Shown piece after piece: positions 1 through 8,660 of a DNA stretch of 64,000 nucleotides. Source of the stretch: CBDCAS01 sp965214015 (GTDB taxonomy: Bacteria > Pseudomonadota > Gammaproteobacteria > Coxiellales > Coxiellaceae). The notes under the pieces were generated by a model. It saw only the letters and a program-made list of their open reading frames with translations. It did not search any database and had not been told where the DNA came from. Position 1 is the first letter of the stretch; the number at the start of each line of letters is the position of its first letter. The position numbers were made by a program, and so were the translations under genes. The stretch lies in assembly GCA_965214015.1 (NCBI GenBank), contig CBDCAS010000019.1, forward strand, positions 166,682 through 230,681, written 5' to 3'.

Positions 1-191
1 AACCCCCAAGCGCCAAAGCTGTATGGGACGATATGCGTGAGCAAGAAGGGTCTCTTGGAATAATCCAAGAAATGACAGAGTGGGGTGACCGTGCCCCAAA
101 AATACAGTGGATAAGCAATAATGACAGGGCACAGACCATGGGAAAGCGCACCTTTGAAAATTATGTTTCCAAGTGCAAGGGGAAAAAATAG
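1..191 (+). CDS. C-terminal part of an unknown, phage-like protein
   Basis: An open frame enters from the left edge (first full codon at position 3) and stops at TAG 189-191, giving 62 residues with no start required inside the window. It is rich in Trp, Lys and acidic residues (AVWDDMREQ, TEWGDRAPKIQW, TMGKRTFENY) and has a basic tail. Its base composition looks less AT-rich than the neighbours. It lies directly upstream of a decayed IS1 copy and phage-type replication genes, so a phage or plasmid origin is inferred. I do not recognise the family. Reading the sequence to the left would decide it. Confidence 0.5.
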   Translation, partial: PPSAKAVWDDMREQEGSLGIIQEMTEWGDRAPKIQWISNNDRAQTMGKRTFENYVSKCKGKK

Positions 192-267
192 CATAACCCC
201 ACTTTTTAGGTAGCGCCTCTACTCTGTTTATTTAGTACAATTTCTTTCTTTTCAGGGAGATTAGTAA

Positions 268-777
268 GTAGCGAAAATTGATGTAAAATGTCAAGGCTGC
301 CAAGGAATTCATGTTGTTAAATGTAGATTAAGCGATGAAGGGAAACAACGTTATCGATGTAATAATATTCTCTGTGAAAAAAGACATTTATTCTTAATTA
401 TACAGGAGTTTTGTGGAAAATAAGAAAAATCAGCGGTGGCTATAGTATGCGATAGATCATTGCTCTCACACTGTATTAGCTTATCATTTTGGCCCTAGAA
501 AAGAGGCTGCCTTCAAGGCATTGAAAGAAAGGCTAAGTCGATTGAATTGACTTTTATTACTCAGATGAGCGGGGGCGCCTATGAGCGTCATTTACCAAAA
601 CAAAAACACTTAATGGGTAAACGCAATACCCAAGAAAATGAAAGAAAACATTTAACATTTAGGACAAGGATAAAGCACTTAGCCAGAAGAACCCTTTGTT
701 TTTCTAAGCTTGAGATTGTCCATGAGGCTGTAATTCGCTTACTTATCAACTTATTTGAAGTCGGGAGGTTAATCTAG
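268..777 (+). pseudogene. IS1-family transposase remnant (insA/insB), internally deleted
   Basis: Positions 271-423 encode an InsA-like zinc-finger N-terminus (VKCQGCQGIHVVK, RYRCNNILC). The usual start is lost: GTA stands at 268. Positions 435-550 encode an InsB segment (QRWL, then an in-frame TAG, then YAIDHCSHTVLAYHFG). From 547, in another frame, comes the InsB C-terminus (GKRNTQENERKHLTFRTRIKHL, LCFSK). The order and motifs are those of IS1 InsA and InsB. The second half of InsA and the first half of InsB are missing, and there is at least one nonsense codon and one frameshift. No inverted repeats were recognised. The element is dead. Confidence 0.8.
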
Positions 778-1054
778 ATAATCAACAGATCAGAGTCACT
801 ACCACTTTTTATACACAGAACCAACCAACTATTCCCATTTTAACCCAGCACTTGTTGAGACAAGCCAGAATTATTTTATCTAAATTAGACTATTAATCAG
901 TAAGTTAATAAATTCACAATTTCACAACTTCATAAAATGAAATTAGCCGTGAATACCGTCTGCTTAAATCTAAAAAGTCAAATAAATGACGTAAAAACGC
1001 AGCAGGTGGTGAGTCATCTTGTTGCTCAAAACTAACTCACAAGAGGCAAATAAA

Positions 1055-1276
1055 ATGGTTGACAATACACTAATACCAACAAAACGGTTAGCAACTGTAA
1101 AGCTAGCAGCGCAATTATACCCAGCATTCACTGAGTCATCATTACGCTGGTTGATATTTAATGAACATGAAAACGGATTCGACAATTGTATAAGACGCAT
1201 TGGTCGTAAAATTCTAATCAATCTTGATGCGTTTGAAACGTTTATAGAGCAACAAGGAGGAGATCAACATGAGTAA
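1055..1276 (+). CDS. Small AlpA/excisionase-like DNA-binding protein
   Basis: This 73-residue protein begins at ATG 1055 behind a GAGG site. A TTG at 1019 is in frame but has no ribosome site. The sequence TVKLAAQLYPAFTESSLRWLIFNEHENG followed by RRIGRKILINLDAFETFIE has the pattern of winged-helix MerR/AlpA-type proteins: a helix-turn-helix followed by a beta hairpin that ends in a stretch such as 'ILINLDAFETFIE'. Such proteins are common in prophages and conjugative elements as excisionases or replication regulators. Its stop overlaps the start of the next gene (1269), and it heads a three-gene unit with the DNA polymerase. Function by fold resemblance only. Confidence 0.6.
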   Translation: MVDNTLIPTKRLATVKLAAQLYPAFTESSLRWLIFNEHENGFDNCIRRIGRKILINLDAFETFIEQQGGDQHE

Positions 1277-1832
1277 AATTAATATCGATAATTTCAAGGC
1301 AATTAAAACACCTTCTACAGTAATACAAGAAAGGGAGGTGAATCCGACAATTCCAGTACGGAGGCCAACGAAAGTGGAATGGTTTAGAACACACAGCGAA
1401 CTTTATCTTGAGGCGTATGTGTTCGAGGATAAGGAGAACTCAGAGACCTATCTGGTTAGTGACAAGGCATTAGATGGAAGTCAAATTTATGAAGTGTTAC
1501 GTTTTGTGAGGCTATATCCAGTAATTTCAGCGCGTGGTATTGTAACGCTTTGGGCAATCCCCTTGCCGGCCGCTGACGGCTCGCATAATACATGGCATAA
1601 AAAAGCCATACAAGCAGCGGAACAAGCAAAAACACAATGGACAAGGTTAGCAGCAAATAAGGCACTAGGTAATTATCAGATTTATACATCCGATGCTTTA
1701 CCACCGCCAAAATGGCCCGATTATGTTGAGCCAGCTACGGCATTAGAGTTTATAATCAATACTGCCTTTGATCAACACTATATTGACAACTCAGAACACA
1801 TTATTATCCAGCAACTACAAGGCCGAGCATGA
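1269..1832 (+). CDS. Unknown protein in the phage polymerase operon
   Basis: This is a 187-residue soluble protein with no signal peptide or membrane segment. It starts at ATG 1269 within the end of the upstream gene, preceded by AGGAGG (1256-1261). Its stop overlaps the polymerase start by four bases (ATGA). That tight coupling of all three genes suggests a single transcript and a replication-related role, possibly as a polymerase accessory or plasmid/phage replication protein. Visible features are a central hydrophobic beta-rich stretch (GIVTLWAIPLP) and a helical AIQAAEQAKTQW segment. I do not recognise the family and assign no function. Confidence 0.6.
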   Translation: MSKINIDNFKAIKTPSTVIQEREVNPTIPVRRPTKVEWFRTHSELYLEAYVFEDKENSETYLVSDKALDGSQIYEVLRFVRLYPVISARGIVTLWAIPLPAADGSHNTWHKKAIQAAEQAKTQWTRLAANKALGNYQIYTSDALPPPKWPDYVEPATALEFIINTAFDQHYIDNSEHIIIQQLQGRA

Positions 1833-3577
1833 AGCCACATTACCGCGAGATTTGGGTCATTGATTTCGAGTTTCGCGGTCCTGAAAATGGCAAGCTTGAA
1901 ATACTGTGCCTAGTAGCAAAGGAAGTCAATAACGGCACGGTATTGCGGCTCTGGCACAATGAATTAGAAACGTTAGACTCAGCTCCGTTTGGCATTAATG
2001 CGGATACTCTTATTATCGCTTTTTATTCCTCAGCCGAAATACGGTGTTTTTTAAATCTCGGCTGGCCCATCCCAGAATGTTTATTAGATTTATACGTTGA
2101 ACTTAAACTCTTTAACAATGGCTTAGCATCACCACACGGCTCTGGCCTACTCGGACGTGCACTGCAATATGGTATCACTGGTGTAGATAAAAGTACCAAA
2201 GAAGATACACGTGATTTAATCCTCGCAAAAGGGTTGGATGTGACCAAAGCAGAAAAACAGGCAATCCTCGATTATTGCCAATCGGATGTTAATATCACTG
2301 CTGATTTATTCACTGTGTATCTGCGCCAAGCACCTCAATTATTCACCCAAAATATACAGCACTATTGGCAACAAACATTATTCCGCAGCAACTATATGAA
2401 GGCGGTGGCAATTATCGAGCAACACGGCATACCTTTGAATCAACACCAACTTGAACAAATCACAACACACCGAGCGAAGATCCAGGAGAAATTAATTAAG
2501 AAATTAGACTCTCACCATCTTTACGATGGCATAACATTCAAACGAGATCGGTTTATTAAATACATCAAAGACAACGATATGGTATGGCCATACCAACATG
2601 GCATACCCAAATTAGATGCAAAAACCTTTAAAAAGCTAGCTAGGCAATATCCATCTATAAAACCACTGGCAACACTAAGAGAAACGTTATCAAAATTAAA
2701 AGACCATCAACTTAAAGTGAGTAATGACGGGCGGCAACGCATATTATTATCACCCTTTGCATCATGCACAGGACGTAATCAACCGAGTAATTCTCGATAT
2801 ATTTTCGGAGCTCCGAAATGGATGCGTCATTTGATACAACCAAAACAAAATACCACATTAATTTATGTGGATTATTCACAGCAAGAATTTGGTATTGCCG
2901 CGGCACTTTCTGGGGATCAAGTAATGCAGGAAGCATACACAAGTGGCGACCCTTATTTAGAATTTGCCAAACAGGTAGAATTAGTCCCATCCAATGCCAC
3001 CAAAGAGAGCCATCCTAATGCGCGAGAAAAATGTAAAGCATGTGTGCTTGCTGTACATTATGGTATGGCAGAACGCGGGTTGGCTGATAGACTGCAAACT
3101 GGTATTGCAGAAGCGCGCCATCTCCTTAATCTTCATCGTCAGGCCTATCGTCAGTTTTGGAAATGGAGTGAAGCCACTGTGAGTACAGCATTAGCACGGG
3201 GCTACATTGATACCGTTTGTGGATGGCGTCTTCACCTATCGCCAGATACACGCCAAGTCAATAAACGGATGTTGCAAAACTTTCCTATGCAAGCCAATGG
3301 TGCGGATATGTTACGAATCGCTATTATCAACTTAGTGCAGGATAAAATAAAAGTATGTGCGCCTGTGCACGATGCATTACTCGTAGAAGCGCCAAATTTG
3401 ACTGTAGAGGAGACTTTAAGAAAAACCACTGCCCAACTAGCCTTAGCCTCTGAAATACTATTAGATGGCTTTATATTGCATTCTAGTGCCTATCGTGTAG
3501 ATTATCCTGATTCATTTACCAATGAGGCAGATAGCAAAACGTGGAAAATTGTCTTAGGTGCCCTTGATGAAGCATAA
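1829..3577 (+). CDS. Phage-type family-A DNA polymerase with 3'-5' exonuclease domain
   Basis: This 582-residue DNA polymerase is of the type carried by phages and plasmids rather than chromosomal PolA. The N-terminal exonuclease domain shows the metal-binding WVIDFEF (Exo I) and YCQSDVNITADLF (Exo III) motifs. The C-terminal polymerase domain shows motif A (IYVDYSQQEFGIAA, with the catalytic Asp), motif B (KACVLAVHYGMAERGL, with Lys and Tyr) and motif C (VHDALLVE, with the second catalytic Asp). There is no 5'-3' exonuclease domain. All key residues look intact, so the enzyme may be active even though the surrounding element is reduced. It is translationally coupled to the upstream 187-residue gene. 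Confidence 0.88.
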   Translation: MKPHYREIWVIDFEFRGPENGKLEILCLVAKEVNNGTVLRLWHNELETLDSAPFGINADTLIIAFYSSAEIRCFLNLGWPIPECLLDLYVELKLFNNGLASPHGSGLLGRALQYGITGVDKSTKEDTRDLILAKGLDVTKAEKQAILDYCQSDVNITADLFTVYLRQAPQLFTQNIQHYWQQTLFRSNYMKAVAIIEQHGIPLNQHQLEQITTHRAKIQEKLIKKLDSHHLYDGITFKRDRFIKYIKDNDMVWPYQHGIPKLDAKTFKKLARQYPSIKPLATLRETLSKLKDHQLKVSNDGRQRILLSPFASCTGRNQPSNSRYIFGAPKWMRHLIQPKQNTTLIYVDYSQQEFGIAAALSGDQVMQEAYTSGDPYLEFAKQVELVPSNATKESHPNAREKCKACVLAVHYGMAERGLADRLQTGIAEARHLLNLHRQAYRQFWKWSEATVSTALARGYIDTVCGWRLHLSPDTRQVNKRMLQNFPMQANGADMLRIAIINLVQDKIKVCAPVHDALLVEAPNLTVEETLRKTTAQLALASEILLDGFILHSSAYRVDYPDSFTNEADSKTWKIVLGALDEA

Positions 3578-3775
3578 GGGACATAGCAAGGGTAGGATAC
3601 ACCGAGGGGATACGATAGGTAAGGCAAATTAAGGGGGTTCCCTACAATATAGTAATATATTAGTGTTATATGTATGTTATCCCTCTTACCCCTGTAATGC
3701 CCATTACCTCCAAGTATTATTCTGTGGCGTGCTAACACTTGAAAATGATTCTGCTATTGGCAACGGTCAATAAAG

Positions 3776-4270
3776 TTATTTGCTTTTTTCATCCTGTTTG
3801 GGATCATGCCTTTCTAGCTCATGATCAAATCGCCGCTGATTCTCCTCATAGCCACCAGTCATCTTATTGATCTCGCCGGTGGCTTTGAGTGCAACGGCTG
3901 CCATACCCAAGCGATGAGTCGTTGGATTGTCAATATCTTTAAATTCATCGTAACCAACATCGGCAAGGTCAGCCATCATGGCGAATCGACGTTGACGATC
4001 TCGTGCTTGTTTAGCTAGCTCTTTTTGCATAGCAGTTAATGCCTGAGAAGGTTTAGGTTTTGTAATGGCTATACTGCTTTTATAGCCAGCCTTTTGTGCG
4101 GCCTTACGCTGTGTAGAACCCATCATACACCCATGGGTATATTTAAGGGCTTTCCTGCTAGATTCGATCTCACGATCCGATAAATAAATCAGACCATCAT
4201 CCATTGTTTTTTTGTCTTTGGGTACATTTTGATTTTGAATGTTATTAAATTGCATTTTTTGCCATGGCAT
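3776..4270 (-). CDS. Terminase small-subunit-like protein
   Basis: This 164-residue, strongly basic and helical protein starts at ATG 4270 behind AGGA. Residues about 46-70 (YTHGCMMGSTQRKAAQKAGYKSS) resemble the N-terminal helix-turn-helix of phage terminase small subunits, where an AAxxAGY signature is typical. The rest is helical with a charged tail (HELERHDPKQDEKSK). It faces the polymerase operon and no large subunit is adjacent, so it is probably an orphan from a decayed phage. Alternative: another phage DNA-binding protein. The family call is a resemblance read by eye. Confidence 0.5.
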   Translation of the reverse strand: MPWQKMQFNNIQNQNVPKDKKTMDDGLIYLSDREIESSRKALKYTHGCMMGSTQRKAAQKAGYKSSIAITKPKPSQALTAMQKELAKQARDRQRRFAMMADLADVGYDEFKDIDNPTTHRLGMAAVALKATGEINKMTGGYEENQRRFDHELERHDPKQDEKSK

Positions 4271-4532
4271 GATATTGATCCTAACTTCACCAATAATAAG
4301 ATATAGGTTACAGTGTAATATATTATGTATAGAATAACCTCATTTGTAATTTAGCTAGGTATTGATAACTAAACAATTTTTAATTTCTTTATATTGTTCA
4401 AGCTACTTGTTTTTTGGCATCAGTATGGATTTCTTTTCCATACTTGCAAAAAACTAGACTTTCTTTTAGAGGAAAATATTAATTACATTAGATAATTTTT
4501 AAATGTTAGATTCAATGGCTAACTTTTACAGG

Positions 4533-5333
4533 TTAATTTAAAGTATCTGAGGTTGTCGCTAATTGTTCTTGGGTCTTGCAGCCTAATTCTGCGAATTGCA
4601 TTATTGCTTCTAACATTAGCATGTCTATATTCCGCTCTAAATCCGGATTTTGTTTAAAAATTTTTTCTATTATATCGCCACATAATTCACTAGATATAGG
4701 AGTATAATAAATGCCATCTTGAGGTTGTTTTTTACTTATGAGATTTTTAATGTCATTGATTTTATCCTGTTCTAATAAGCGTTTAATTTTGTCGATAAGA
4801 GATCTCATTTCTTGATATTCATTGTTACAGAGTTGAGTTGGATCCAATGTATAGTTTTCATTTTTAGAAGGTTGAAGGTTATGATAACGGTCGAAGTGAA
4901 AAACATAAAATATACAATCTAATCTTATACCTACAACTCTTCCATTTGCTTTTGAAATCTGAAATTGTACTACTTCAATCTCTTGAGCAAGACTTTCCTT
5001 TGGGAATTTTACTTCTTCCAAAAGCTCTGCTTGTGATTTGTAGGGGCAATTTTTATTTTGATAATTTATTCTATGCCATCTTAAGTTATTCTTGAATTTT
5101 TGAGAACTTAGAAACTCTGAAATAGGTATAGTACTCATCTGTTTTAATTGCTCTAAGACACTAATAAACCACGCTGAGTTAGTACCTTTTAATCCGAACC
5201 ATTTGGACTGTTTGAAGTAACTGAAGTTAAAAGATAATTTGTCGGTACTATTGGTCTTAGGGCTGGGAGGTAACTTCGTTTTTGCAGTATTATGAGGATC
5301 GGGAATAAAAGCCTTTTTATTTCCTTTTGACAT
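4533..5333 (-). CDS. Probable toxin partner of a Panacea-type antitoxin
   Basis: This 266-residue protein is encoded 22 bases downstream of the DUF4065/Panacea gene on the same strand, the usual order and spacing of antitoxin and toxin in Panacea (PanAT) modules. It has no signal peptide or membrane segment. Residues 1-40 are low-complexity and polar. The most conserved-looking part is the middle (ISKANGRVVGIRLDCIFYVFHFD, then RYHNLQPS). An acidic/aromatic strand pattern followed by a His-containing turn like this is often seen in small nuclease or nucleotide-modifying domains, but I cannot name the fold. The C-terminal half is helical. Toxicity is inferred from context only. Confidence 0.5.
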   Translation of the reverse strand: MSKGNKKAFIPDPHNTAKTKLPPSPKTNSTDKLSFNFSYFKQSKWFGLKGTNSAWFISVLEQLKQMSTIPISEFLSSQKFKNNLRWHRINYQNKNCPYKSQAELLEEVKFPKESLAQEIEVVQFQISKANGRVVGIRLDCIFYVFHFDRYHNLQPSKNENYTLDPTQLCNNEYQEMRSLIDKIKRLLEQDKINDIKNLISKKQPQDGIYYTPISSELCGDIIEKIFKQNPDLERNIDMLMLEAIMQFAELGCKTQEQLATTSDTLN

Positions 5334-5355
5334 AATTCATGTAATTCAATTGTTG

Positions 5356-5889
5356 TTATTTGTTGATTTCATCAGAAGGTAGAAGGCTGCGGTAATACTC
5401 TTTCATTGCATCGTCTGATATTACTGTCTCACAACGTTCGAAAGGCTCTATATCTCCCCTTGCATTCTGCCAAGGAGGCTCCTTATGCGTTAAAATTTCA
5501 AGCTCTATGCCACTAAGTCCTCCATATTTGTCTAATACTGCGTCGATATGATTATTGATATTTTCAGAATCAGCGAGTTGTTTCAGTTCTTCAGGGGATG
5601 AAGTTAAATGTTCTTTTTTAATGCAACTATAGAGGTACAAATTTTGTTCATATTTAAGCCTACTGTATAAAGCAGGAATACAAGGCCCATGTGCCCACGC
5701 TTCAAAGGTAGTATTAATAAGTTTTTGATTATAAAATACCAAATGCCATGCCTGAATGTAATAAAGCAATTTTTGAAGTTTAAGAACTGATATTTCAGCC
5801 CCATCGGATAGAAACTTCTGGATTACATAGTCAGCAGCTACATCTATCTCTAGTATTTTTGATCGACAATCTGAAGAAACAATAGCCAT
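5356..5889 (-). CDS. Panacea (DUF4065/SocA-like) antitoxin
   Basis: A 177-residue protein of the DUF4065 family, now called the Panacea antitoxin domain. The hallmark stretch is present: ADYVIQKFLSDGAEISVLKLQKLLYYIQAWHLVF followed by FEAWAHGPCIPALYSRLK (residues about 19-80). Conserved KLQKLLYY and EAWxHGPxxPxLY blocks are diagnostic. The domain is known to neutralise many unrelated toxins encoded next to it and is frequent in prophages. Start ATG 5889 has an AGGG about ten bases upstream. The partner gene lies 22 bases downstream, after a long AT-rich upstream region that probably holds the promoter. Family call is firm; pairing with that toxin is inference. Confidence 0.8.
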   Translation of the reverse strand: MAIVSSDCRSKILEIDVAADYVIQKFLSDGAEISVLKLQKLLYYIQAWHLVFYNQKLINTTFEAWAHGPCIPALYSRLKYEQNLYLYSCIKKEHLTSSPEELKQLADSENINNHIDAVLDKYGGLSGIELEILTHKEPPWQNARGDIEPFERCETVISDDAMKEYYRSLLPSDEINK

Positions 5890-6139
5890 AGTTAAATACC
5901 CTATGTAATTTCCAGATAATTATAGCAGTTAAAATAATTATTTCTATCTTACAGAGTATTTTTGACAAAAGGCAAAAACTTTTTAATTTTGAACAAATAT
6001 TTAGATGAATAAAACTTACCTAAATTTATCAGCCACTACAGTAACATACATTATGAGATATTCTTATTTGATTAAAAAAGTACAATATATTGATATTTCT
6101 ACCTATATTCATATCTGCCAATACCAACGTACATTGTTG

Positions 6140-8587
6140 TCATGCTGGTTTTTGTTTTAAAGTCTCTAAGGCATGAATGCTAGCCTCAGTGGCTTGCTGC
6201 AATGCTTCATAAGAAGCTTCTAACAGCTCTTTGTTTTGAGGGTGCTGTTTTGCTTCCTTGTGCAAAGCTTTAAATGCAGATTCTAGTTGTGGCAGTTTTA
6301 TATAACAAAGGGCTCCTTCTTGATGATGCAATTGAGTACACAGTGCTTTGGTATCGTGTTTATTATAGGCTTTCTCTATAAGCTGGTGTGATATCCTTAA
6401 TTCTTTTGCATAATTGATTAGCAAATTACACACAGTATCAATATTACGATGATGATGGTTAAGACACTCTTCCCAATCAATTAGAGGCAGTGCATTGCCC
6501 TCTTCCTTGGTGTTCACTTTTTCTTCTTCGTGTTCTTCTTGTTCTTGATCCCAAACCCAGTGCTTTAATAAGGACTCTAATTGTTCCTCATCTGTAGGTT
6601 TGCCAATCACTTCATTCATGCCCACCTCAAAACAGGTTTTACGATACTCAGGATTTTTGGCATGACCGGTTAAACCAATAATAGGCCCCTTCCATCCTTG
6701 CTGACGTAGCTCTTGAGTAACTTCAGTCCCTTGCTTATTGGGCAACCCAATATCCATAAAAATTAGATCATACTGTTTTTGCGCCACTTGATCCAAGGCT
6801 GATTGACCTGTAGCAGCAATATCCACAGCACAGCCAATCTGTTGCAAATAAAATTGATTTGCCTCTGCAATTAACCAGTGATCTTCCACCAGAAGTACTG
6901 TAGCTTTTTTATTTTGAGAAGAGGAGCAAGCTTGGTGAGACTTTGATTCTATGGTGGCCATGGTTGTTTTGTGAAAGGAAGGAGCTAGTGTTCGTTCTTC
7001 TTTTGCAGGAGCATCAGAGGGTATATCGTGCTTTGCTTCCTTTGAATTCTGTGTAAGGTCTGAGGCTTTGGCGACTTTTAAAGGCAATGTGACCGTAAAA
7101 CAACTGCCTTTACCCAGTTCACTCTCAAGATCAATGTGGCCTTGCATTTGTTCTACGTAACGCTTTACTGCATATAAACCTAAACCTGATCCTTGATAAA
7201 GCCCTCTATAGGCAGGGATTAACAGCGTAAAAGGCTCAAAGATTGTTTCAAATTTATCTTTAGGGATACCCATACCCGTATCAGTCACTCGAAAACGTAA
7301 GATGATTTGATCACCTGGTATATGAGTAACAGGTTTTTTATCCTCTTTCTCGACTAAATCAATCTGCACAGTGACTGTACCCTGCTTCGTAAATTTCAGG
7401 GCATTATTGATGATATTTAATAAAGTACGACTGAGTGGATGGGGTAAGCTATGCACATAACGAGGTACTCGATCGGCTATTTCCAGGGATAGGTTGAGTT
7501 TTTTCTCTAAAGCTATTAGTTTGGATAAATTAATAGTGCGTTGTATTAAAGCAGGTAAGTCAAAAGATTTTGATAGCACAGGTTGTTTTCTACCCGATTC
7601 TAATTGGAGGGTCTGTAGAATGTCATTGAACAAATCCATCAGTGCACGACTTGACTCATAGCCTCCTTTTGAAAATTCCGAAATGATCTTTAATTTTTGA
7701 ATCAGTTCATTACGAAAAGAGGGCGTATCCGTTATTTCTGCATGGTCTATGAGCTGAGGAAGCAGCGTTTTAAGGATGTTATGGCTGTTTTCCAAAGCCC
7801 CTAAAATACCTGACATCGGGGTTCTTAGATCATGACTCATGTTGGCAATAAATTCGGATTTCGCTTTACTCGCTACCTCAGCTTTTTCTTTTGCTTTCTT
7901 TAACTCAGTGATATCTGTGTATATTCCAATCACACCACAAGGCTCTCCTGTAGACGCTAATAAAGGTACTTTACTGGTTAAAAGAACAATCTTTTTTCCA
8001 TCGAACGTCGTTTGCTCCTCTTCTATATCCAGTTTTGGCTGACTGGATGCTATGACATTTTTATCATCTTTCTGGTAAAGAGCAGCCTGTTCGAACCAGG
8101 GCAAATCATAATCCGTTTTTCCTATAATATCCTTAGGAGTTATAAGACCAGCAGAACGTGCAAAATTCCTATTACAGCCCAGAAATACTGAATTTATATC
8201 TTTCCAAAATAAAAAGTGAGGCACATGATCAATCAACTGTTCAACATATTGGTTATTTTCTTGTTCTAATGGTTTCAAATCATCAACAGAGTTCTTGCAA
8301 CCCATGATAAGAAAATTTTTTGAATGTTCTAAAACTGTTAATTTCCAGCTAATTGTTATCACCTCATCATTTTTTTTGATATGACTATAAAATTGCTTTA
8401 TTTTCTTGAAATTATTTAATTTCTCTAAAAAATTAGTATGATAATTTTTATCAATATCTTCAATAGACTTTTGCTGCTCTAATACAAACAAACAACCTGC
8501 TGCTTCATTCCATTCAAGGATTTTTAGGCTAGAAGAAATTAAAAGGGTAAAAAAAGTATCATTTTTAATAAAAGTATGATCTTGCAT
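6140..8587 (-). CDS. Hybrid sensor histidine kinase (PAS-HisKA-HATPase-REC-Hpt)
   Basis: An 815-residue cytoplasmic hybrid kinase of the BarA/LetS-like class but without membrane segments. A degenerate PAS domain (about 1-105) is followed by a clear PAS/PAC pair (about 112-230, ending GVIGIYTDITELKKA). The HisKA domain has phospho-accepting His252 (ANMSHDLRTPMSG). The ATPase domain has N-box NIINNALKFT and G-boxes DTGMGIPKDKF and GSGLGLYAVKRYV. The receiver (about 562-680) has VEDH and phosphorylatable Asp612 (FMDIGLP). The C-terminal Hpt domain has His754 (HHQEGALC, with Glu where Lys is usual). All phosphorelay residues are intact. The damaged kinase at 46445-48350 is a paralogue. No response-regulator gene is adjacent. 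Confidence 0.88.
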   Translation of the reverse strand: MQDHTFIKNDTFFTLLISSSLKILEWNEAAGCLFVLEQQKSIEDIDKNYHTNFLEKLNNFKKIKQFYSHIKKNDEVITISWKLTVLEHSKNFLIMGCKNSVDDLKPLEQENNQYVEQLIDHVPHFLFWKDINSVFLGCNRNFARSAGLITPKDIIGKTDYDLPWFEQAALYQKDDKNVIASSQPKLDIEEEQTTFDGKKIVLLTSKVPLLASTGEPCGVIGIYTDITELKKAKEKAEVASKAKSEFIANMSHDLRTPMSGILGALENSHNILKTLLPQLIDHAEITDTPSFRNELIQKLKIISEFSKGGYESSRALMDLFNDILQTLQLESGRKQPVLSKSFDLPALIQRTINLSKLIALEKKLNLSLEIADRVPRYVHSLPHPLSRTLLNIINNALKFTKQGTVTVQIDLVEKEDKKPVTHIPGDQIILRFRVTDTGMGIPKDKFETIFEPFTLLIPAYRGLYQGSGLGLYAVKRYVEQMQGHIDLESELGKGSCFTVTLPLKVAKASDLTQNSKEAKHDIPSDAPAKEERTLAPSFHKTTMATIESKSHQACSSSQNKKATVLLVEDHWLIAEANQFYLQQIGCAVDIAATGQSALDQVAQKQYDLIFMDIGLPNKQGTEVTQELRQQGWKGPIIGLTGHAKNPEYRKTCFEVGMNEVIGKPTDEEQLESLLKHWVWDQEQEEHEEEKVNTKEEGNALPLIDWEECLNHHHRNIDTVCNLLINYAKELRISHQLIEKAYNKHDTKALCTQLHHQEGALCYIKLPQLESAFKALHKEAKQHPQNKELLEASYEALQQATEASIHALETLKQKPA

Positions 8588-8642
8588 ATCATGCGACCCT
8601 TAATGTTCTGCTCAATGGATCAAAAATACTAGCATCTATAGT

Positions 8643-8660
8643 GCTCACTTTAAAGTGAGC
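8643..8660. repeat. Perfect 18-bp palindrome at the stop of the FAD gene
   Basis: Positions 8643-8660 read GCTCACTTTAAAGTGAGC, a perfect inverted repeat with no spacer, overlapping the stop codon of the FAD oxidoreductase gene at 8645. No T-run follows on either strand, so it is not a textbook terminator. It might still act as a transcript-end hairpin or as a binding site upstream of the kinase start at 8587. Confidence 0.5.

Noticed and set aside
547..777. 76-residue frame as a separate gene
   Set aside because: It is the C-terminus of a broken IS1 InsB.
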